A stretch of 33,677 bases of DNA from Gammaproteobacteria bacterium (GTDB lineage: Bacteria > Pseudomonadota > Gammaproteobacteria > Eutrophobiales > Eutrophobiaceae). This document shows positions 7,366 through 15,651 of this stretch, piece by piece (the stretch's first letter is position 1; each line of letters starts with the position of its first letter). The position numbers and the translations under genes are program-made. The notes under the pieces are model-generated. The model ran no database searches, was not told the DNA's origin, and saw only the letters and a program-made list of their open reading frames with translations. The stretch covers positions 19,316 through 52,992 of the forward strand of contig WVYN01000082.1 of NCBI GenBank assembly GCA_011772965.1. The letters are read 5' to 3'.

Positions 7366-8361
7366 ATGAATAACAGGCTGTTCATAATATGTGCCAGGGT
7401 GGCCGTGGTTCTTGCCCTGTTTGTGGTTGTGTTGGGCGCCTATGTTCGGCTTTCCCACGCTGGCCTTGGTTGTCCTGACTGGCCCGGCTGTTACGGAGAG
7501 ATGGTTGTTTCCGGGGGAATTGCCAATACGGAACACCTTTATGATAGGCCCTTCGAGAGCGGCAAGGCCTGGAAAGAAATGATCCACCGCTATGCCGCTG
7601 GTATCCTGGGCCTGTTCATCTTTGCCATTGCAATCATGGCCTGGCGCCAGCGAAATTCCTTGGAGATTGGGCCCGGCCTGCCGGCCCTGATCGCCATTCT
7701 GGTCGTATTCCAGGCCTTATTGGGTATGTGGACGGTGACCCTATTGCTCAAGCCCGTTATCGTGCTGGCTCATCTCTTGGGCGGATTGACAATACTTTCC
7801 TTGCTGTTCTGGTTAAATCTGAAATTGCGGGACCCGCCATTGACCATAGTTACCGGCCATCCCAGTATTACTCCCTGGGCCCTTGCCGCGATAGTGATCG
7901 TGGCCCTGCAGATTTCCCTGGGCGGCTGGACCAGTGCCAATTATGCAGCGCTGATATGCCCGGATTTTCCAACCTGTCAAAGTAGCTGGTGGCCACCGAT
8001 GGATTTCCAGGATGGGTTTATCCTTTGGCGTGGACTGGGCGTGGATTACGAGGGCGGCGTGCTTCCGGCAGAGGGACGGACTGCGATCCATATGGTCCAC
8101 CGGATTGGCGCCGTGATTACCGCCCTGGTTATCGGCCTGCTGGCTTTGTGGCTGATTCTGAAAAAGGATTTGCGGGTGACCGGTATCATCCTGCTGCTGA
8201 TCCTTACACTGCAAATCCTGCTAGGCATTTCCAATGTCCTGCTGCGCTTGCCCCTGCCGGTCGCGGTAGCACACAATGGGGTAGCTGCGGTATTATTGCT
8301 GACCTTGGTTGCCCTGCTGCACCAGGTCCTTGTGCCAAAATCATCCGGGAGTCTAGTGTGA
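7366..8361 (+). CDS. ctaA: Heme A synthase (COX15/CtaA family)
   Basis: CtaA oxidises the C8 methyl of heme O to the formyl group of heme A in the inner membrane. The 331 residues form eight hydrophobic helices in two related halves. Seen: the first Cys pair in LGCPDWPGCYGE, heme-ligand histidines in MIHRYAAGILG and VLAHLLGG, the second Cys pair in LICPDFPTCQ, then MVHRIGAVITAL and VAHNGVAAVLLL. The ATG follows the SCO-like stop by seven bases. The stop overlaps the cyoE start as GTGA, so the last two heme enzymes are probably translated together. Confidence 0.96.
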   Translation: MNNRLFIICARVAVVLALFVVVLGAYVRLSHAGLGCPDWPGCYGEMVVSGGIANTEHLYDRPFESGKAWKEMIHRYAAGILGLFIFAIAIMAWRQRNSLEIGPGLPALIAILVVFQALLGMWTVTLLLKPVIVLAHLLGGLTILSLLFWLNLKLRDPPLTIVTGHPSITPWALAAIVIVALQISLGGWTSANYAALICPDFPTCQSSWWPPMDFQDGFILWRGLGVDYEGGVLPAEGRTAIHMVHRIGAVITALVIGLLALWLILKKDLRVTGIILLLILTLQILLGISNVLLRLPLPVAVAHNGVAAVLLLTLVALLHQVLVPKSSGSLV

Positions 8362-9272
8362 ATAGCCAGTCCGGCATTGCCGTGCACGTATCGAGCTGGA
8401 GGGACTATCTTGCCCTGTGCAAGCCAAAGATAGTTGCCTTGATCGTCTTTACTGCCGTTGTCGGCATGTTCATGGCGTCTCCCGGCATGGTACCGCTACA
8501 AGCCCTGCTTTTTGGAACACTGGGCATTGCCCTGGCAGCCTCATCTGCTGCGGCAATCAATCACGTAGTCGATTATCGAATCGATTCGATCATGGCCCGT
8601 ACCATGCGCCGGCCCCTGCCCAAGGGCAACGTCAGTTTGCAGAATGCCGTGGTGTTTGCCTTTTCCCTAGGTGCCCTGTCCATGGTGATCCTGACTTACT
8701 TTGTCAACGTCCTCACGGCAGTACTTACCTTGGTTTCCCTCATCGGTTACGGCTTTGTCTATTCCATGTTTTTAAAGCGCGCCACGCCACAGAACATTGT
8801 CATTGGCGGTGCAGCCGGCGCGGCACCACCGGTGCTGGGCTGGACCGCGGTGACTGGCACCCTGGATCCACATTCCCTGCTATTGTTTTTGATCATTTTT
8901 GCCTGGACACCACCGCATTTCTGGGCGCTGGCGATCTACCGCTGGAAGGATTATCAGAGCGTTGATATCCCGATGTTACCGGTGACCCATGGCACGGACT
9001 ATACACGACTGCACATACTGCTCTATACCATCGTCTTATTTACCGTCAGCCTGTTACCGTTTGTAACCGTGATGAGTGGTCCGGTTTATTTTGTAGGCGC
9101 TGTTTTACTGGGTGGCGGGTTCCTGTATTACGCAATCAGGATGCAGTTTGATAAGAATGACCGGCTGGCCATGCAAACCTTTTCCTATTCCATTGTTTAC
9201 CTGATGGCACTGTTTGCGTTGCTGTTAATCGATCACTACGTGCCATTGATATTATCATGGTTCTTGGCCTAG
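8358..9272 (+). CDS. cyoE: Heme O synthase (protoheme IX farnesyltransferase)
   Basis: This enzyme adds a farnesyl group to protoheme to give heme O, the substrate of CtaA. From the GTG at 8358 the product has 304 residues, the normal length, with nine or so membrane helices of the UbiA fold. The first catalytic Asp-rich motif is NHVVDYRIDSIMARTMRRPLPKG, with the usual second loop in WKDYQSVDIPMLPVTHG. The start is set by GGGAG at 8347-8351 and by overlap with the ctaA stop; the frame is open further upstream, but that part is a shadow of ctaA. No SCO1 gene follows; instead a convergent gene begins nine bases after the stop. Confidence 0.96.
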   Translation: MNSQSGIAVHVSSWRDYLALCKPKIVALIVFTAVVGMFMASPGMVPLQALLFGTLGIALAASSAAAINHVVDYRIDSIMARTMRRPLPKGNVSLQNAVVFAFSLGALSMVILTYFVNVLTAVLTLVSLIGYGFVYSMFLKRATPQNIVIGGAAGAAPPVLGWTAVTGTLDPHSLLLFLIIFAWTPPHFWALAIYRWKDYQSVDIPMLPVTHGTDYTRLHILLYTIVLFTVSLLPFVTVMSGPVYFVGAVLLGGGFLYYAIRMQFDKNDRLAMQTFSYSIVYLMALFALLLIDHYVPLILSWFLA

Positions 9273-9281
9273 CCTGATTGC

Positions 9282-10016
9282 TTAGAGAGTTTCCTTAAGA
9301 AAAGCAAGGAATCTTTCCCACGATTGCTTGTCGGCATCTTCGCGGTAGCGGTCCGTATCGAATACTGTGAAAGCGTGGGGTGCACCTGGGTAGGCAATCA
9401 TTTCATAGACGACGTTGTATTGCTGGAATTCCTTTTCCAGCTGGTTGAAATCTTCCATGGTTACCGAGGTATCTGCCCCACCGTGCAGCACCAGGATTTT
9501 GCCGCGGGTAGTGCTGTAGTTTTGGCCTTCCGGGGTCTGCAGGCCACCATGAAAAGTCACAAAACCGTTCATCGGGATCCCGTAACGTGCAAGTTCCAGG
9601 GTAGCCGCACCCCCGAAGCTATACCCCATGATGACGGCGTTATTGATGTCAGCGTCCTTTGAAACCGCGGCATCCAGGGCGGCTATCATGATCCTGCGCA
9701 TTTTTTCCCGGCTCTTGTAAAGCTCACCGGTGTGCTGGCGCTTATCCACATCCTCAACGGGCCGTATGCCCTGACCAAACAGGTCGGCAGCAAACACAGT
9801 ATAACCTTCTTCGGCCAACATATTGGCACGCCGGATCTCATACTCGGTCAGGCCATCCGCGTCATGCAGTAACAGAATAAACGGGCTACTGGGTTTAGGG
9901 CTGATGTAAAAACCCTCGTATTTCTCGCCATCAACCAAATATACCAAGGGTTCACCATCTGCATGTGCTAACGGTGCTAACAGCAGGTATAACAGTGACA
10001 GGACAAGTAATCTCAT
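9282..10016 (-). CDS. Exported dienelactone-hydrolase-family alpha/beta hydrolase
   Basis: A 244-residue alpha/beta hydrolase with an N-terminal signal peptide (hydrophobic to about residue 18, AHADG cleavage region), so probably periplasmic. The expected triad is visible: Ser133 in MGYSFGGAA, Asp182 in LHGGADTSV and His214 in GAPHAFT. Classical dienelactone hydrolase has Cys at the nucleophile position; Ser here suggests ester rather than dienelactone substrates, but the substrate is unknown. I chose ATG 10016 because GGAG lies seven bases upstream and the signal peptide starts there; the frame extends 19 codons further without such support. It converges on cyoE with a nine-base gap and no visible terminator. 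Confidence 0.85.
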   Translation of the reverse strand: MRLLVLSLLYLLLAPLAHADGEPLVYLVDGEKYEGFYISPKPSSPFILLLHDADGLTEYEIRRANMLAEEGYTVFAADLFGQGIRPVEDVDKRQHTGELYKSREKMRRIMIAALDAAVSKDADINNAVIMGYSFGGAATLELARYGIPMNGFVTFHGGLQTPEGQNYSTTRGKILVLHGGADTSVTMEDFNQLEKEFQQYNVVYEMIAYPGAPHAFTVFDTDRYREDADKQSWERFLAFLKETL

Positions 10017-10100
10017 GGAACGCTCCAGGTTCATGAAATTATATATCAATGAACAAAATCTCGATAAGGGCATCGATATTTTATAACGGGGGAAAGGTTT

Positions 10101-10598
10101 TTAATTTATCCCGGTCCAGACCATCGAACGGTGACTCCTGTCGCGTTCTTCATTCGGGTCCGGGCTGGCGTTGAAAGACTGGAGAAACTTGATATAGTTA
10201 CCCGGGAAACGATGATACTCGGCACCGGCTATGACGATGTCCCGGTACCAGCTATATGGCAGTATCTGATCACTGATGGTTTCATTTCGGGCAACATAAA
10301 TAAGCATATCTTGGTATTGACCAAACTGAATTAACCGCGCATGATATCCGAGTTCCGCCTCGTCGAGCCTGTCTTGCTCCATGGCATTAAACTCGTAGAT
10401 CACACCGTGGACTATGTCTTCCGCCGAATTGGTTGAAATGATATTACACTTGGCAGAGCCATCTGTGCCTGCTTTGTGAAAGCATAACTTCCAACGCGCA
10501 ATATCCAGCCTCGATACGATTTCTGCTGACGGTACGCGTGAACGCAGCCAGTTGGGATGCAGGTTAGAGCCATAAGCAAAATAAAAACGTGTGTGCAT
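10101..10598 (-). CDS. Gamma-glutamylcyclotransferase-like (AIG2/BtrG fold) protein
   Basis: A 165-residue cytoplasmic protein with the signature FAYGSNLHPNWL (YGSNL at 9-13) and a later LDEAELGY, whose Glu82 matches the catalytic acid of gamma-glutamylcyclotransferases; FPGNYIKFL matches the end of the fold. Such enzymes release 5-oxoproline from gamma-glutamyl compounds. A gamma-glutamyltransferase and a 5-oxoprolinase/hydantoinase-like gene occur elsewhere in the window but far away, so a link is only a thought. The ATG is six bases after the stop of the DUF481 gene, which suggests one transcript. No clear ribosome binding site is present, in keeping with coupling. Confidence 0.8.
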   Translation of the reverse strand: MHTRFYFAYGSNLHPNWLRSRVPSAEIVSRLDIARWKLCFHKAGTDGSAKCNIISTNSAEDIVHGVIYEFNAMEQDRLDEAELGYHARLIQFGQYQDMLIYVARNETISDQILPYSWYRDIVIAGAEYHRFPGNYIKFLQSFNASPDPNEERDRSHRSMVWTGIN

Positions 10599-10604
10599 AT
10601 GAAT

Positions 10605-11744
10605 TTAAAAATCTAGGGTAATGCCGACTAAGAAACGATAATCATCATTTTTCGGGATAATGCCATCATCTTGCCGGGTGGGACTGTCGACACGATCCCA
10701 AATGAACGAAACATCCAGTTCCAGTCTCTTGGTGAGATCGACTTCTAGCGTATTAACAATATGATGTGTATAGCCACCTGATTTCTGGTCTCCCCAGGTA
10801 ATATTATAAGTGAAGTAGTAATCAAGCCAGTTCGTCAGTTCCGTCTCGTAATATTGCCCGATAACCATAGCCGGGGTCGTTTCCCTTTCATCTTTTCCAG
10901 CCTCGACACTGATAAATCGAGTAACCTGATAAGCTGGGCCACCAGCAATTATCCAATCTGTCTTGCTGGTTTTTATAAGAGAGTAACCAAGACCAGCACC
11001 AAGGGTTATTTTATAATCGATATTTTGAAAGGGATCGCGAAAATACTCACCGAATAAAGGCCGAATAAAGAAACGGGTTGTTCTGAATATATCGTGTGAA
11101 AAGTCAACGCGATGACTGTTAGCAGTTTCTACGTTGGAAGTCAGAGAAATATTGCCAATATAATTCATGATGAATCTTGTAAGCGAGGTTTCCCTTTTGA
11201 TTGCAGCTTTGGCGTTATATTCAACCTGGTCTGTGTTACCGCCTCTAACGTTAAGACCTAATGTTAGCTTGGCCGACCAGTTATCTATTTCTTTATCTCC
11301 CCCTCTGGCTAGTGAAACCAGAAGTCTGCGATTGAACTCCCTGACCTGATTACCATTGGTAACAATCAGTTTATCGGATGTAATTTCAAAATAACCGTAA
11401 ACAGTCCCATGGTTCTCAACAAATGCAGTGAATGGGATATGTGTTTTAAGATACTTGATGTCATTCCAGTCGAACTCCAGTAATTTGAGCTTTTTGCTGT
11501 CAAAAGTCAGCTTGTCATTGTATAGGCCCTTGATCTCGCCCTTTAGCCACTCACCGGACTTGAGTTGAATCCAATCAAACTTGGTGGCCGGAGGTTTAGA
11601 TGACTCCCAGGTGGAAAGCTGCTCGGGCTTGTCTTTTGTTGATTCAGTAGCGGGACTGGCAGTTGGGCCCCCGGCATTTGCACCATGGGTACTAAACAGC
11701 CATGTATAGACTGAAAAAATTAGAATAAAGCGTTTTGAAACCAC
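10605..11744 (-). CDS. DUF481 (YdiY-like) outer-membrane beta-barrel protein
   Basis: A 379-residue protein with a signal peptide ending near ANA (about residue 24). A low-complexity Pro/Ser/Thr linker follows, then an N-terminal soluble part with WIQLKSGEWLKGEIKGLYNDKLTFDS, typical of this group, and from about residue 155 a DUF481 barrel domain with alternating polar and aromatic strands (WSAKLTLGLNVRGGNTDQVEY; LFGEYFRDPF; GLGYSLIKT). It ends in a C-terminal phenylalanine (LVGITLDF), as expected of outer-membrane barrels. DUF481 members include E. coli YdiY, of uncertain role. It sits 66 bases downstream of the PGPGW gene on the same strand and just upstream of the cyclotransferase-like gene. 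Confidence 0.85.
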   Translation of the reverse strand: MVSKRFILIFSVYTWLFSTHGANAGGPTASPATESTKDKPEQLSTWESSKPPATKFDWIQLKSGEWLKGEIKGLYNDKLTFDSKKLKLLEFDWNDIKYLKTHIPFTAFVENHGTVYGYFEITSDKLIVTNGNQVREFNRRLLVSLARGGDKEIDNWSAKLTLGLNVRGGNTDQVEYNAKAAIKRETSLTRFIMNYIGNISLTSNVETANSHRVDFSHDIFRTTRFFIRPLFGEYFRDPFQNIDYKITLGAGLGYSLIKTSKTDWIIAGGPAYQVTRFISVEAGKDERETTPAMVIGQYYETELTNWLDYYFTYNITWGDQKSGGYTHHIVNTLEVDLTKRLELDVSFIWDRVDSPTRQDDGIIPKNDDYRFLVGITLDF

Positions 11745-11810
11745 GGTTATTATTTTTGTGTCTGAATTTCAGTAAGCTTATGCTATCGGATCATACAGAT
11801 TGTAAACCGC

Positions 11811-12245
11811 TCAGGTCTCCTGTTCGAATATTAGCGGTTTTCGGCCTGCCCGTCGCCGTAACCAGTCAACGGCATGGTGTACGGGCCCCAGGCGGATAAA
11901 CCAGCGTTCCAGCCGGTACTTACCAGGGAAATTAAGAAAGATGATACCGAGCAGGATGGTCAACAGACCCTGCCCTGGTAGTACCAGCATCGCGATGCCT
12001 AGGATAATAAATACGACGCCGGCCAGGTTCTTTATCATGAGCAGGAACCAACGAATAACAAGATGGTGATCTGCTACTAGGAGTAAATGTCGTTTCCTGG
12101 CGGCAAAATAATCCACCGGTATACGTACGACCAGCCAGGGTATGATTAAGAGGGACGCGAAAAAGGTAACCAGTGAAACAAGACCCAGCGTCCACAACAG
12201 GGTATCGTTACCTTGAATGTATTCGAATAGTTCGGAAAATGTCAA
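11811..12245 (-). CDS. PGPGW-family membrane protein
   Basis: A 144-residue inner-membrane protein with two hydrophobic segments, at about residues 16-40 and 68-105. The second contains LVLPGQGLLTILLGIIFLNFPGKYRLERW, the signature that gives the PGPGW family (putative transmembrane) its name, here with PGQG in place of PGPG. The rest is basic and probably cytoplasmic. The function is unknown. It is divergent from the DUF2238 gene across about 119 bases. Confidence 0.75.
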   Translation of the reverse strand: MTFSELFEYIQGNDTLLWTLGLVSLVTFFASLLIIPWLVVRIPVDYFAARKRHLLLVADHHLVIRWFLLMIKNLAGVVFIILGIAMLVLPGQGLLTILLGIIFLNFPGKYRLERWFIRLGPVHHAVDWLRRRAGRKPLIFEQET

Positions 12246-12364
12246 AAGGCATCCCCAGTTTTTCAGTTATTGGGTAAATGGTCTAGAATTTTTGTTTATT
12301 AATTCTTACCGGGGATTATAAATCAAACAGGGCGGAGACAAAGAACCACGAGGTAATTAATGCA

Positions 12365-13033
12365 ATGAATCTTGATGATTACAGTGGCCATTGGCAGATC
12401 CAGGCGGTCACAATTATTCTGAAAATGGCCCTGCTGATAGGTGCTGTGCTCTCCTTTGTTGGCGGGCATCTCGAAGCTGCAGTAGTGACGCTGGGTATTT
12501 TCACTATTACGTTTCTACCGATTTTTCTGGGCAGCCGTTTCAAGGTAAAAATACCCCCCATATTTGACTTGCTCGCCGTAATTTTTATTTTTGCCTCGTT
12601 ATTTCTTGGTGAAGTACGCGGCTACTACGTGCGTTTCTGGTGGTGGGATCTCGTCCTCCATACCAGCTCCGGCTTCCTGTTCGGCATCCTCGGCTTCCTG
12701 CTCGTTTATGTGCTGAACGAAAAAAAGGAACTGGACCTGGACCTAAATGCCAGCTTCGTAGCTCTATTCGCTTTTGCCTTTGCCATATCCTTCGGCGTAT
12801 TCTGGGAAATCTTTGAATACTCTATGGACGCGGTATTCGGCACCAACATGCAAAAAAGCGGACTGCAGGACACCATGTGGGACTTAATCGTGAACAGCAT
12901 GGGGGCACTGGTTATTTCCATACTAGGCTGGTGGTACTTGCGCGAGCAAGGTATTAATTCATTCCTTGAACGCTGGATTCATGAATTCATTCGCAGAAAC
13001 CCACGGATATTTCAACACCGTGGCAAGCGTTAG
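12365..13033 (+). CDS. DUF2238 (YjdF-like) membrane protein
   Basis: A 222-residue integral membrane protein with about six helices. Conserved features of DUF2238: the WWWDLVLHTSSGFLFGILGF segment with an intramembrane His, FGVFWEIFEYSMDAVFGTNMQ with two Glu, and TMWDLIVNSMGALV with an intramembrane Asp. These polar residues inside helices suggest transport or catalysis, but no function is established to my knowledge. The C-terminal tail is strongly basic. It is divergent from the PGPGW gene and followed by a gene-poor stretch. Confidence 0.8.
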   Translation: MNLDDYSGHWQIQAVTIILKMALLIGAVLSFVGGHLEAAVVTLGIFTITFLPIFLGSRFKVKIPPIFDLLAVIFIFASLFLGEVRGYYVRFWWWDLVLHTSSGFLFGILGFLLVYVLNEKKELDLDLNASFVALFAFAFAISFGVFWEIFEYSMDAVFGTNMQKSGLQDTMWDLIVNSMGALVISILGWWYLREQGINSFLERWIHEFIRRNPRIFQHRGKR

Positions 13034-13174
13034 CCTTTCAGGGTTCGTATATATATACCCGACCCGGTAGATGGAATGAATGATCTCCTCATTATCCAGA
13101 GGTTCTTATCCGGACTCCTCCCCACTCACTCAGCGGATAAGGTCCTTTTCTTTTTTACTTTTTTCACTAGATTA
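13034..13174. other. Gene-poor stretch after DUF2238 gene
   Basis: No convincing gene. It holds a 12-base perfect palindrome GTATATATATAC (13047-13058) and a pyrimidine-rich run at about 13143-13165. A plus-strand frame beginning at 13076 crosses it but lacks family features and a good ribosome binding site. There is no clear terminator hairpin after the DUF2238 stop. Confidence 0.4.
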
Positions 13175-13435
13175 TTAAAATCGAAACAACAGGTTCTGGC
13201 TGATATGCATGAGCGCATTTATACTGCGTTTATGCTGGAACAAATCCTGATATTTCTTGCCGCTGCCGTGCTGGTCGTGCCCGGTTTTACCGTGAGGATG
13301 AAACAGCCACCCATATGGCGACTGCTCCAGCCACCATAATCCAATCCAGGCCAACACCACGGTAGCGCCCAGCACAGGCAGCAGAAGACTGTCTGCAGGG
13401 CGAGCACCTATGGTGGCGGGCTTCCCCGTTCCCAT
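13175..13435 (-). pseudogene. Possible remnant of a DUF2182-type predicted metal-binding membrane protein
   Basis: An 86-codon frame whose first half reads as one membrane helix (LLLPVLGATVVLAWIGLWW) followed by LEQSPYGWLFHPHG and a His/Gly-rich turn. Helix plus SPYGR-x-L-x-H-G is how I recall the N-terminus of the DUF2182/COG5486 membrane proteins beginning, but those continue for over 200 residues with several helices, and here the reading breaks into unrelated sequence after about 60 residues. It is either a truncated remnant or an unrelated small gene. It lies downstream of, and on the same strand as, the glutamine amidotransferase, about 43 bases from its stop. Confidence 0.3.
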
Positions 13436-13478
13436 GCACCTGAAGCTCTTACTCTAGGATCAGTATACTCAAAGTGTA

Positions 13479-14240
13479 TCATTTCAGGCCACTGCACTCC
13501 CCTGCTGGTGCATAGCGGCTGACAAATCGTTTCAGTATTTCCTGCGCATAGGGTGTTTCAGCATGGCTAATTCTTTCAATCAGGTCTTCCGCTTCTTCTG
13601 GCTTGAAATAACCATGATGGTTATAGACATTGATGCGTACGGTAAACCCCTCCGGATCGCCTTCCGGGTGAAATTGGGTTGCATATATGTTACGGCGAAC
13701 CCGGAACATCTGCACGGGGCACGCTGACCCGCGCATTAGCAGGGTTGCACCATTTGGTAAAGTATCACAAGCTTCTTTGTGACCGAGTAATACAGAAATC
13801 CGATTAGGGAAGCCTGTTAACAGGGGATCATGCTTCCCTTCCTCAGTAAGATCCAAGGCCACACAGCTGACAGGTTCACGATAACGGGTGGAGACGGAAG
13901 CGCCCAGGTACTTACCCAGTAAAGCATTGCCAGAGCATGCGCCGAAAAAGGGGAAATCGCGGCCAACAATTTCATCGAATAATTGCATGAAATCCTGCTC
14001 GATTTTGATCTGTATTACTGACTTTTTCTGCTGCGGCGTTGAGATATCATATGGACTGCCACCGACGATGATTGCTGAGTAATCTTCCAGAACCAGATCA
14101 GTGGGGATCCCGGTCTTTTCTATCCGAATACGCTGTATCTGCTTATTATCCAGTTCACCGTATTTCAATATCGCCTGGAACTCGCTGTCTGAAGTTTCGT
14201 CTTCCGGGCGCAGCTGCAGGATCAGTACCGGTTTTGTCAT
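13479..14240 (-). CDS. Class I glutamine amidotransferase (GMP-synthase-like GATase domain)
   Basis: A 253-residue stand-alone GATase1 protein. Visible catalytic residues: nucleophile Cys102 in FFGACSGNALLGKYLGA, and His191 and Glu193 in ATQFHPEGD. AIIVGGSPYDIS, with the oxyanion Gly-Gly, is near residue 58. Such proteins hydrolyse gamma-glutamyl amides; close relatives are annotated as GMP synthase-like, but no synthetase domain is fused here, so the acceptor is unknown; gamma-glutamyl-amine hydrolysis is one possibility. The motif GACSGN differs from the common G-x-C-x-G-x-Q pattern by Asn for Gln. The ATG at 14240 has no good ribosome binding site. It is flanked by gene-poor DNA on both sides. 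Confidence 0.85.
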   Translation of the reverse strand: MTKPVLILQLRPEDETSDSEFQAILKYGELDNKQIQRIRIEKTGIPTDLVLEDYSAIIVGGSPYDISTPQQKKSVIQIKIEQDFMQLFDEIVGRDFPFFGACSGNALLGKYLGASVSTRYREPVSCVALDLTEEGKHDPLLTGFPNRISVLLGHKEACDTLPNGATLLMRGSACPVQMFRVRRNIYATQFHPEGDPEGFTVRINVYNHHGYFKPEEAEDLIERISHAETPYAQEILKRFVSRYAPAGECSGLK

Positions 14241-14716
14241 GGGAAGTTGCAGGTGTAGTGCTTATTCATTAATTAAAAAAAGTCTGTGCCATTTCATTGT
14301 TGATAGGTCGTTATATCTGATTTAACCAAGCCATTTCCCCGCTCTACTCCCTCCGCCCTCTACTTGTCTGCATGCATCTAATCCACCAAGCATATTAAAC
14401 GACCGTTTTTGGAATATATTATAAGGACTCCCGGGGTGATTAATAAAAGTTACTTCGGGCACACTATCAGAATTAAAAATTCCAATTTTATCAATTGTTC
14501 TTAAGTCAAGATTAAAAACCAATTTATTTTATGTATTTCTTTGGCCACCTGTTGAATAACTCGTCAAAGTCATAATCAGAGCCACCAAGCAAATTTGATT
14601 AACAAATAACCACTATAAATAAGATTTCTTGTTAAGCCACAATGTTGAATTTGTATCTTCATCATTTGCTCGGAGTGAACTTTATAAATTTAAAATTTCT
14701 TGAGACAATAACACTA
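14241..14716. other. AT-rich gene-poor stretch with possible decayed coding sequence
   Basis: About 475 bases, visibly richer in A and T than neighbouring genes. On the minus strand two short frames carry a shared FN-[LM]-LGG-x-D stretch: one ends in a Tyr/Asp-rich tail (GSDYDFDELFNRWPKKYIK, stop at 14524), and a 66-codon one occupies 14322-14522. Ten identical bases (CCACCAAGCA) underlie both, at 14383-14392 and 14582-14591. Neither is recognisable, and upstream frames are closed by stops. It looks like remnants of foreign or decayed genes rather than a working one. Confidence 0.35.
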
Positions 14717-14736
14717 ACGGCCCCTTGCGGGGCCGT
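14717..14736 (-). terminator. Rho-independent terminator of rpoH
   Basis: A perfect eight-base-pair GC-rich stem ACGGCCCC / GGGGCCGT with a four-base loop, 40 bases beyond the rpoH stop. Read on the minus strand it is followed by TAGTGTTATTGTCTC, a modest T-rich tail. It would end the rpoH transcript. Confidence 0.75.
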
Positions 14737-14776
14737 CGTTGTTAAGGTCAATTGTCATCCCTGATCTCTCTCAAAA

Positions 14777-15628
14777 TCAAACTGCAAAGGATACCCGCAG
14801 TTTTTTCATCGCATTGTTTTCGATCTGCCGGATTCGTTCGGCCGACACATTGTATTGAGAGGCCAGTTCATGCAGCGTGGCTTTGTCCTCGGCCAACCAG
14901 CGCTTGCTTATGATGTCTCGACTGCGTTCATCGAGCGCTTCGATGGCATACACGAGCCGTTCCTGCTTCAGAGCGTCTTCCTGTTCCTCGGCCAGCGTGG
15001 CTTCCGGATCTAGGCGCTTGTCCTCGAGATAGGCCGACGGTGCATAGACGTGATCATCATCGTCGTTGTCCACCGGGCCGTCGAACGAGGCATCGATGCT
15101 GCTCATGCGTTTTTCCATTTCGATGACGTCTTCACTACGGACGCCGAGGTCTTCGGCAACCTCATGAATCTCCTGCTGGTTTAACCAGCCCAGGCGTTTC
15201 TTGGCGGAGCGCAGGTTAAAGAATAATTTTCTCTGGGCCTTGGTGGTGGCCACCTTGACGATCTTCCAGTTCTTTAAAATAAACTCATGGATCTCGGCGC
15301 GGATCCAGTGCACGGCGAAGGACACCAGCCGTACACCCATTGTCGGGTCGAAGCGTTTTACGGCCTTCATCAGGCCGATGTTACCTTCCTGAATCAGATC
15401 ACCCAATGGCAGGCCATAGCCGTTGTAGCCCCGGGCCACTTTCACGACGAAACGCAGGTGCGCCAGCACCAATTGTCGGGCGGCCTCCAGGTCGTCTTCA
15501 TCGCGGTAACGCACTGCCAGTTCGCGCTCTTCCTCGGCGGTGACCATGGGGATCTGGTTCACGCCTTGGATGTAGGTTTCCAGGGAACCCGAGGGTAAAG
15601 CGATGGGCATAGCCAAGGTATTGTTCAT
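14777..15628 (-). CDS. rpoH: RNA polymerase heat-shock sigma factor sigma-32
   Basis: RpoH directs RNA polymerase to heat-shock promoters. The 283 residues match E. coli RpoH in length. Seen: region 2 with [19 protein letters not shown] (77-95) and [19 protein letters not shown], the diagnostic RpoH box QRKLFFNLR (132-140), and region 4 with a C-terminal helix-turn-helix (about 250-277, [22 protein letters not shown]). I chose ATG 15628 over an upstream GTG (15658) because the ribosome binding site GGAGG (15639-15643) would otherwise lie inside the gene and because MNNTL fits the family. A perfect CIRCE operator and a sigma70-type promoter lie directly upstream. It follows ftsX, as in many gammaproteobacteria, but is separated from it by about 380 bases. 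Confidence 0.97.
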   Translation of the reverse strand: MNNTLAMPIALPSGSLETYIQGVNQIPMVTAEEERELAVRYRDEDDLEAARQLVLAHLRFVVKVARGYNGYGLPLGDLIQEGNIGLMKAVKRFDPTMGVRLVSFAVHWIRAEIHEFILKNWKIVKVATTKAQRKLFFNLRSAKKRLGWLNQQEIHEVAEDLGVRSEDVIEMEKRMSSIDASFDGPVDNDDDDHVYAPSAYLEDKRLDPEATLAEEQEDALKQERLVYAIEALDERSRDIISKRWLAEDKATLHELASQYNVSAERIRQIENNAMKKLRVSFAV

Positions 15629-15651
15629 CAATTCATGTCCTCCAGGATGGT

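Noticed and set aside
7989-8357. Upstream extension of the cyoE reading frame inside ctaA
   Set aside because: It is a shadow of ctaA; GTG 8358 has GGGAG at proper distance and gives a normal 304-residue enzyme.
13047-13058. GTATATATATAC palindrome after the DUF2238 gene
   Set aside because: A simple TA repeat with no T run and no known operator match.
13076-13339. Plus-strand 87-codon frame after the DUF2238 gene
   Set aside because: It has a hydrophobic patch but no family resemblance and no good ribosome binding site. It overlaps the minus-strand frame that looks more protein-like; uncertain.
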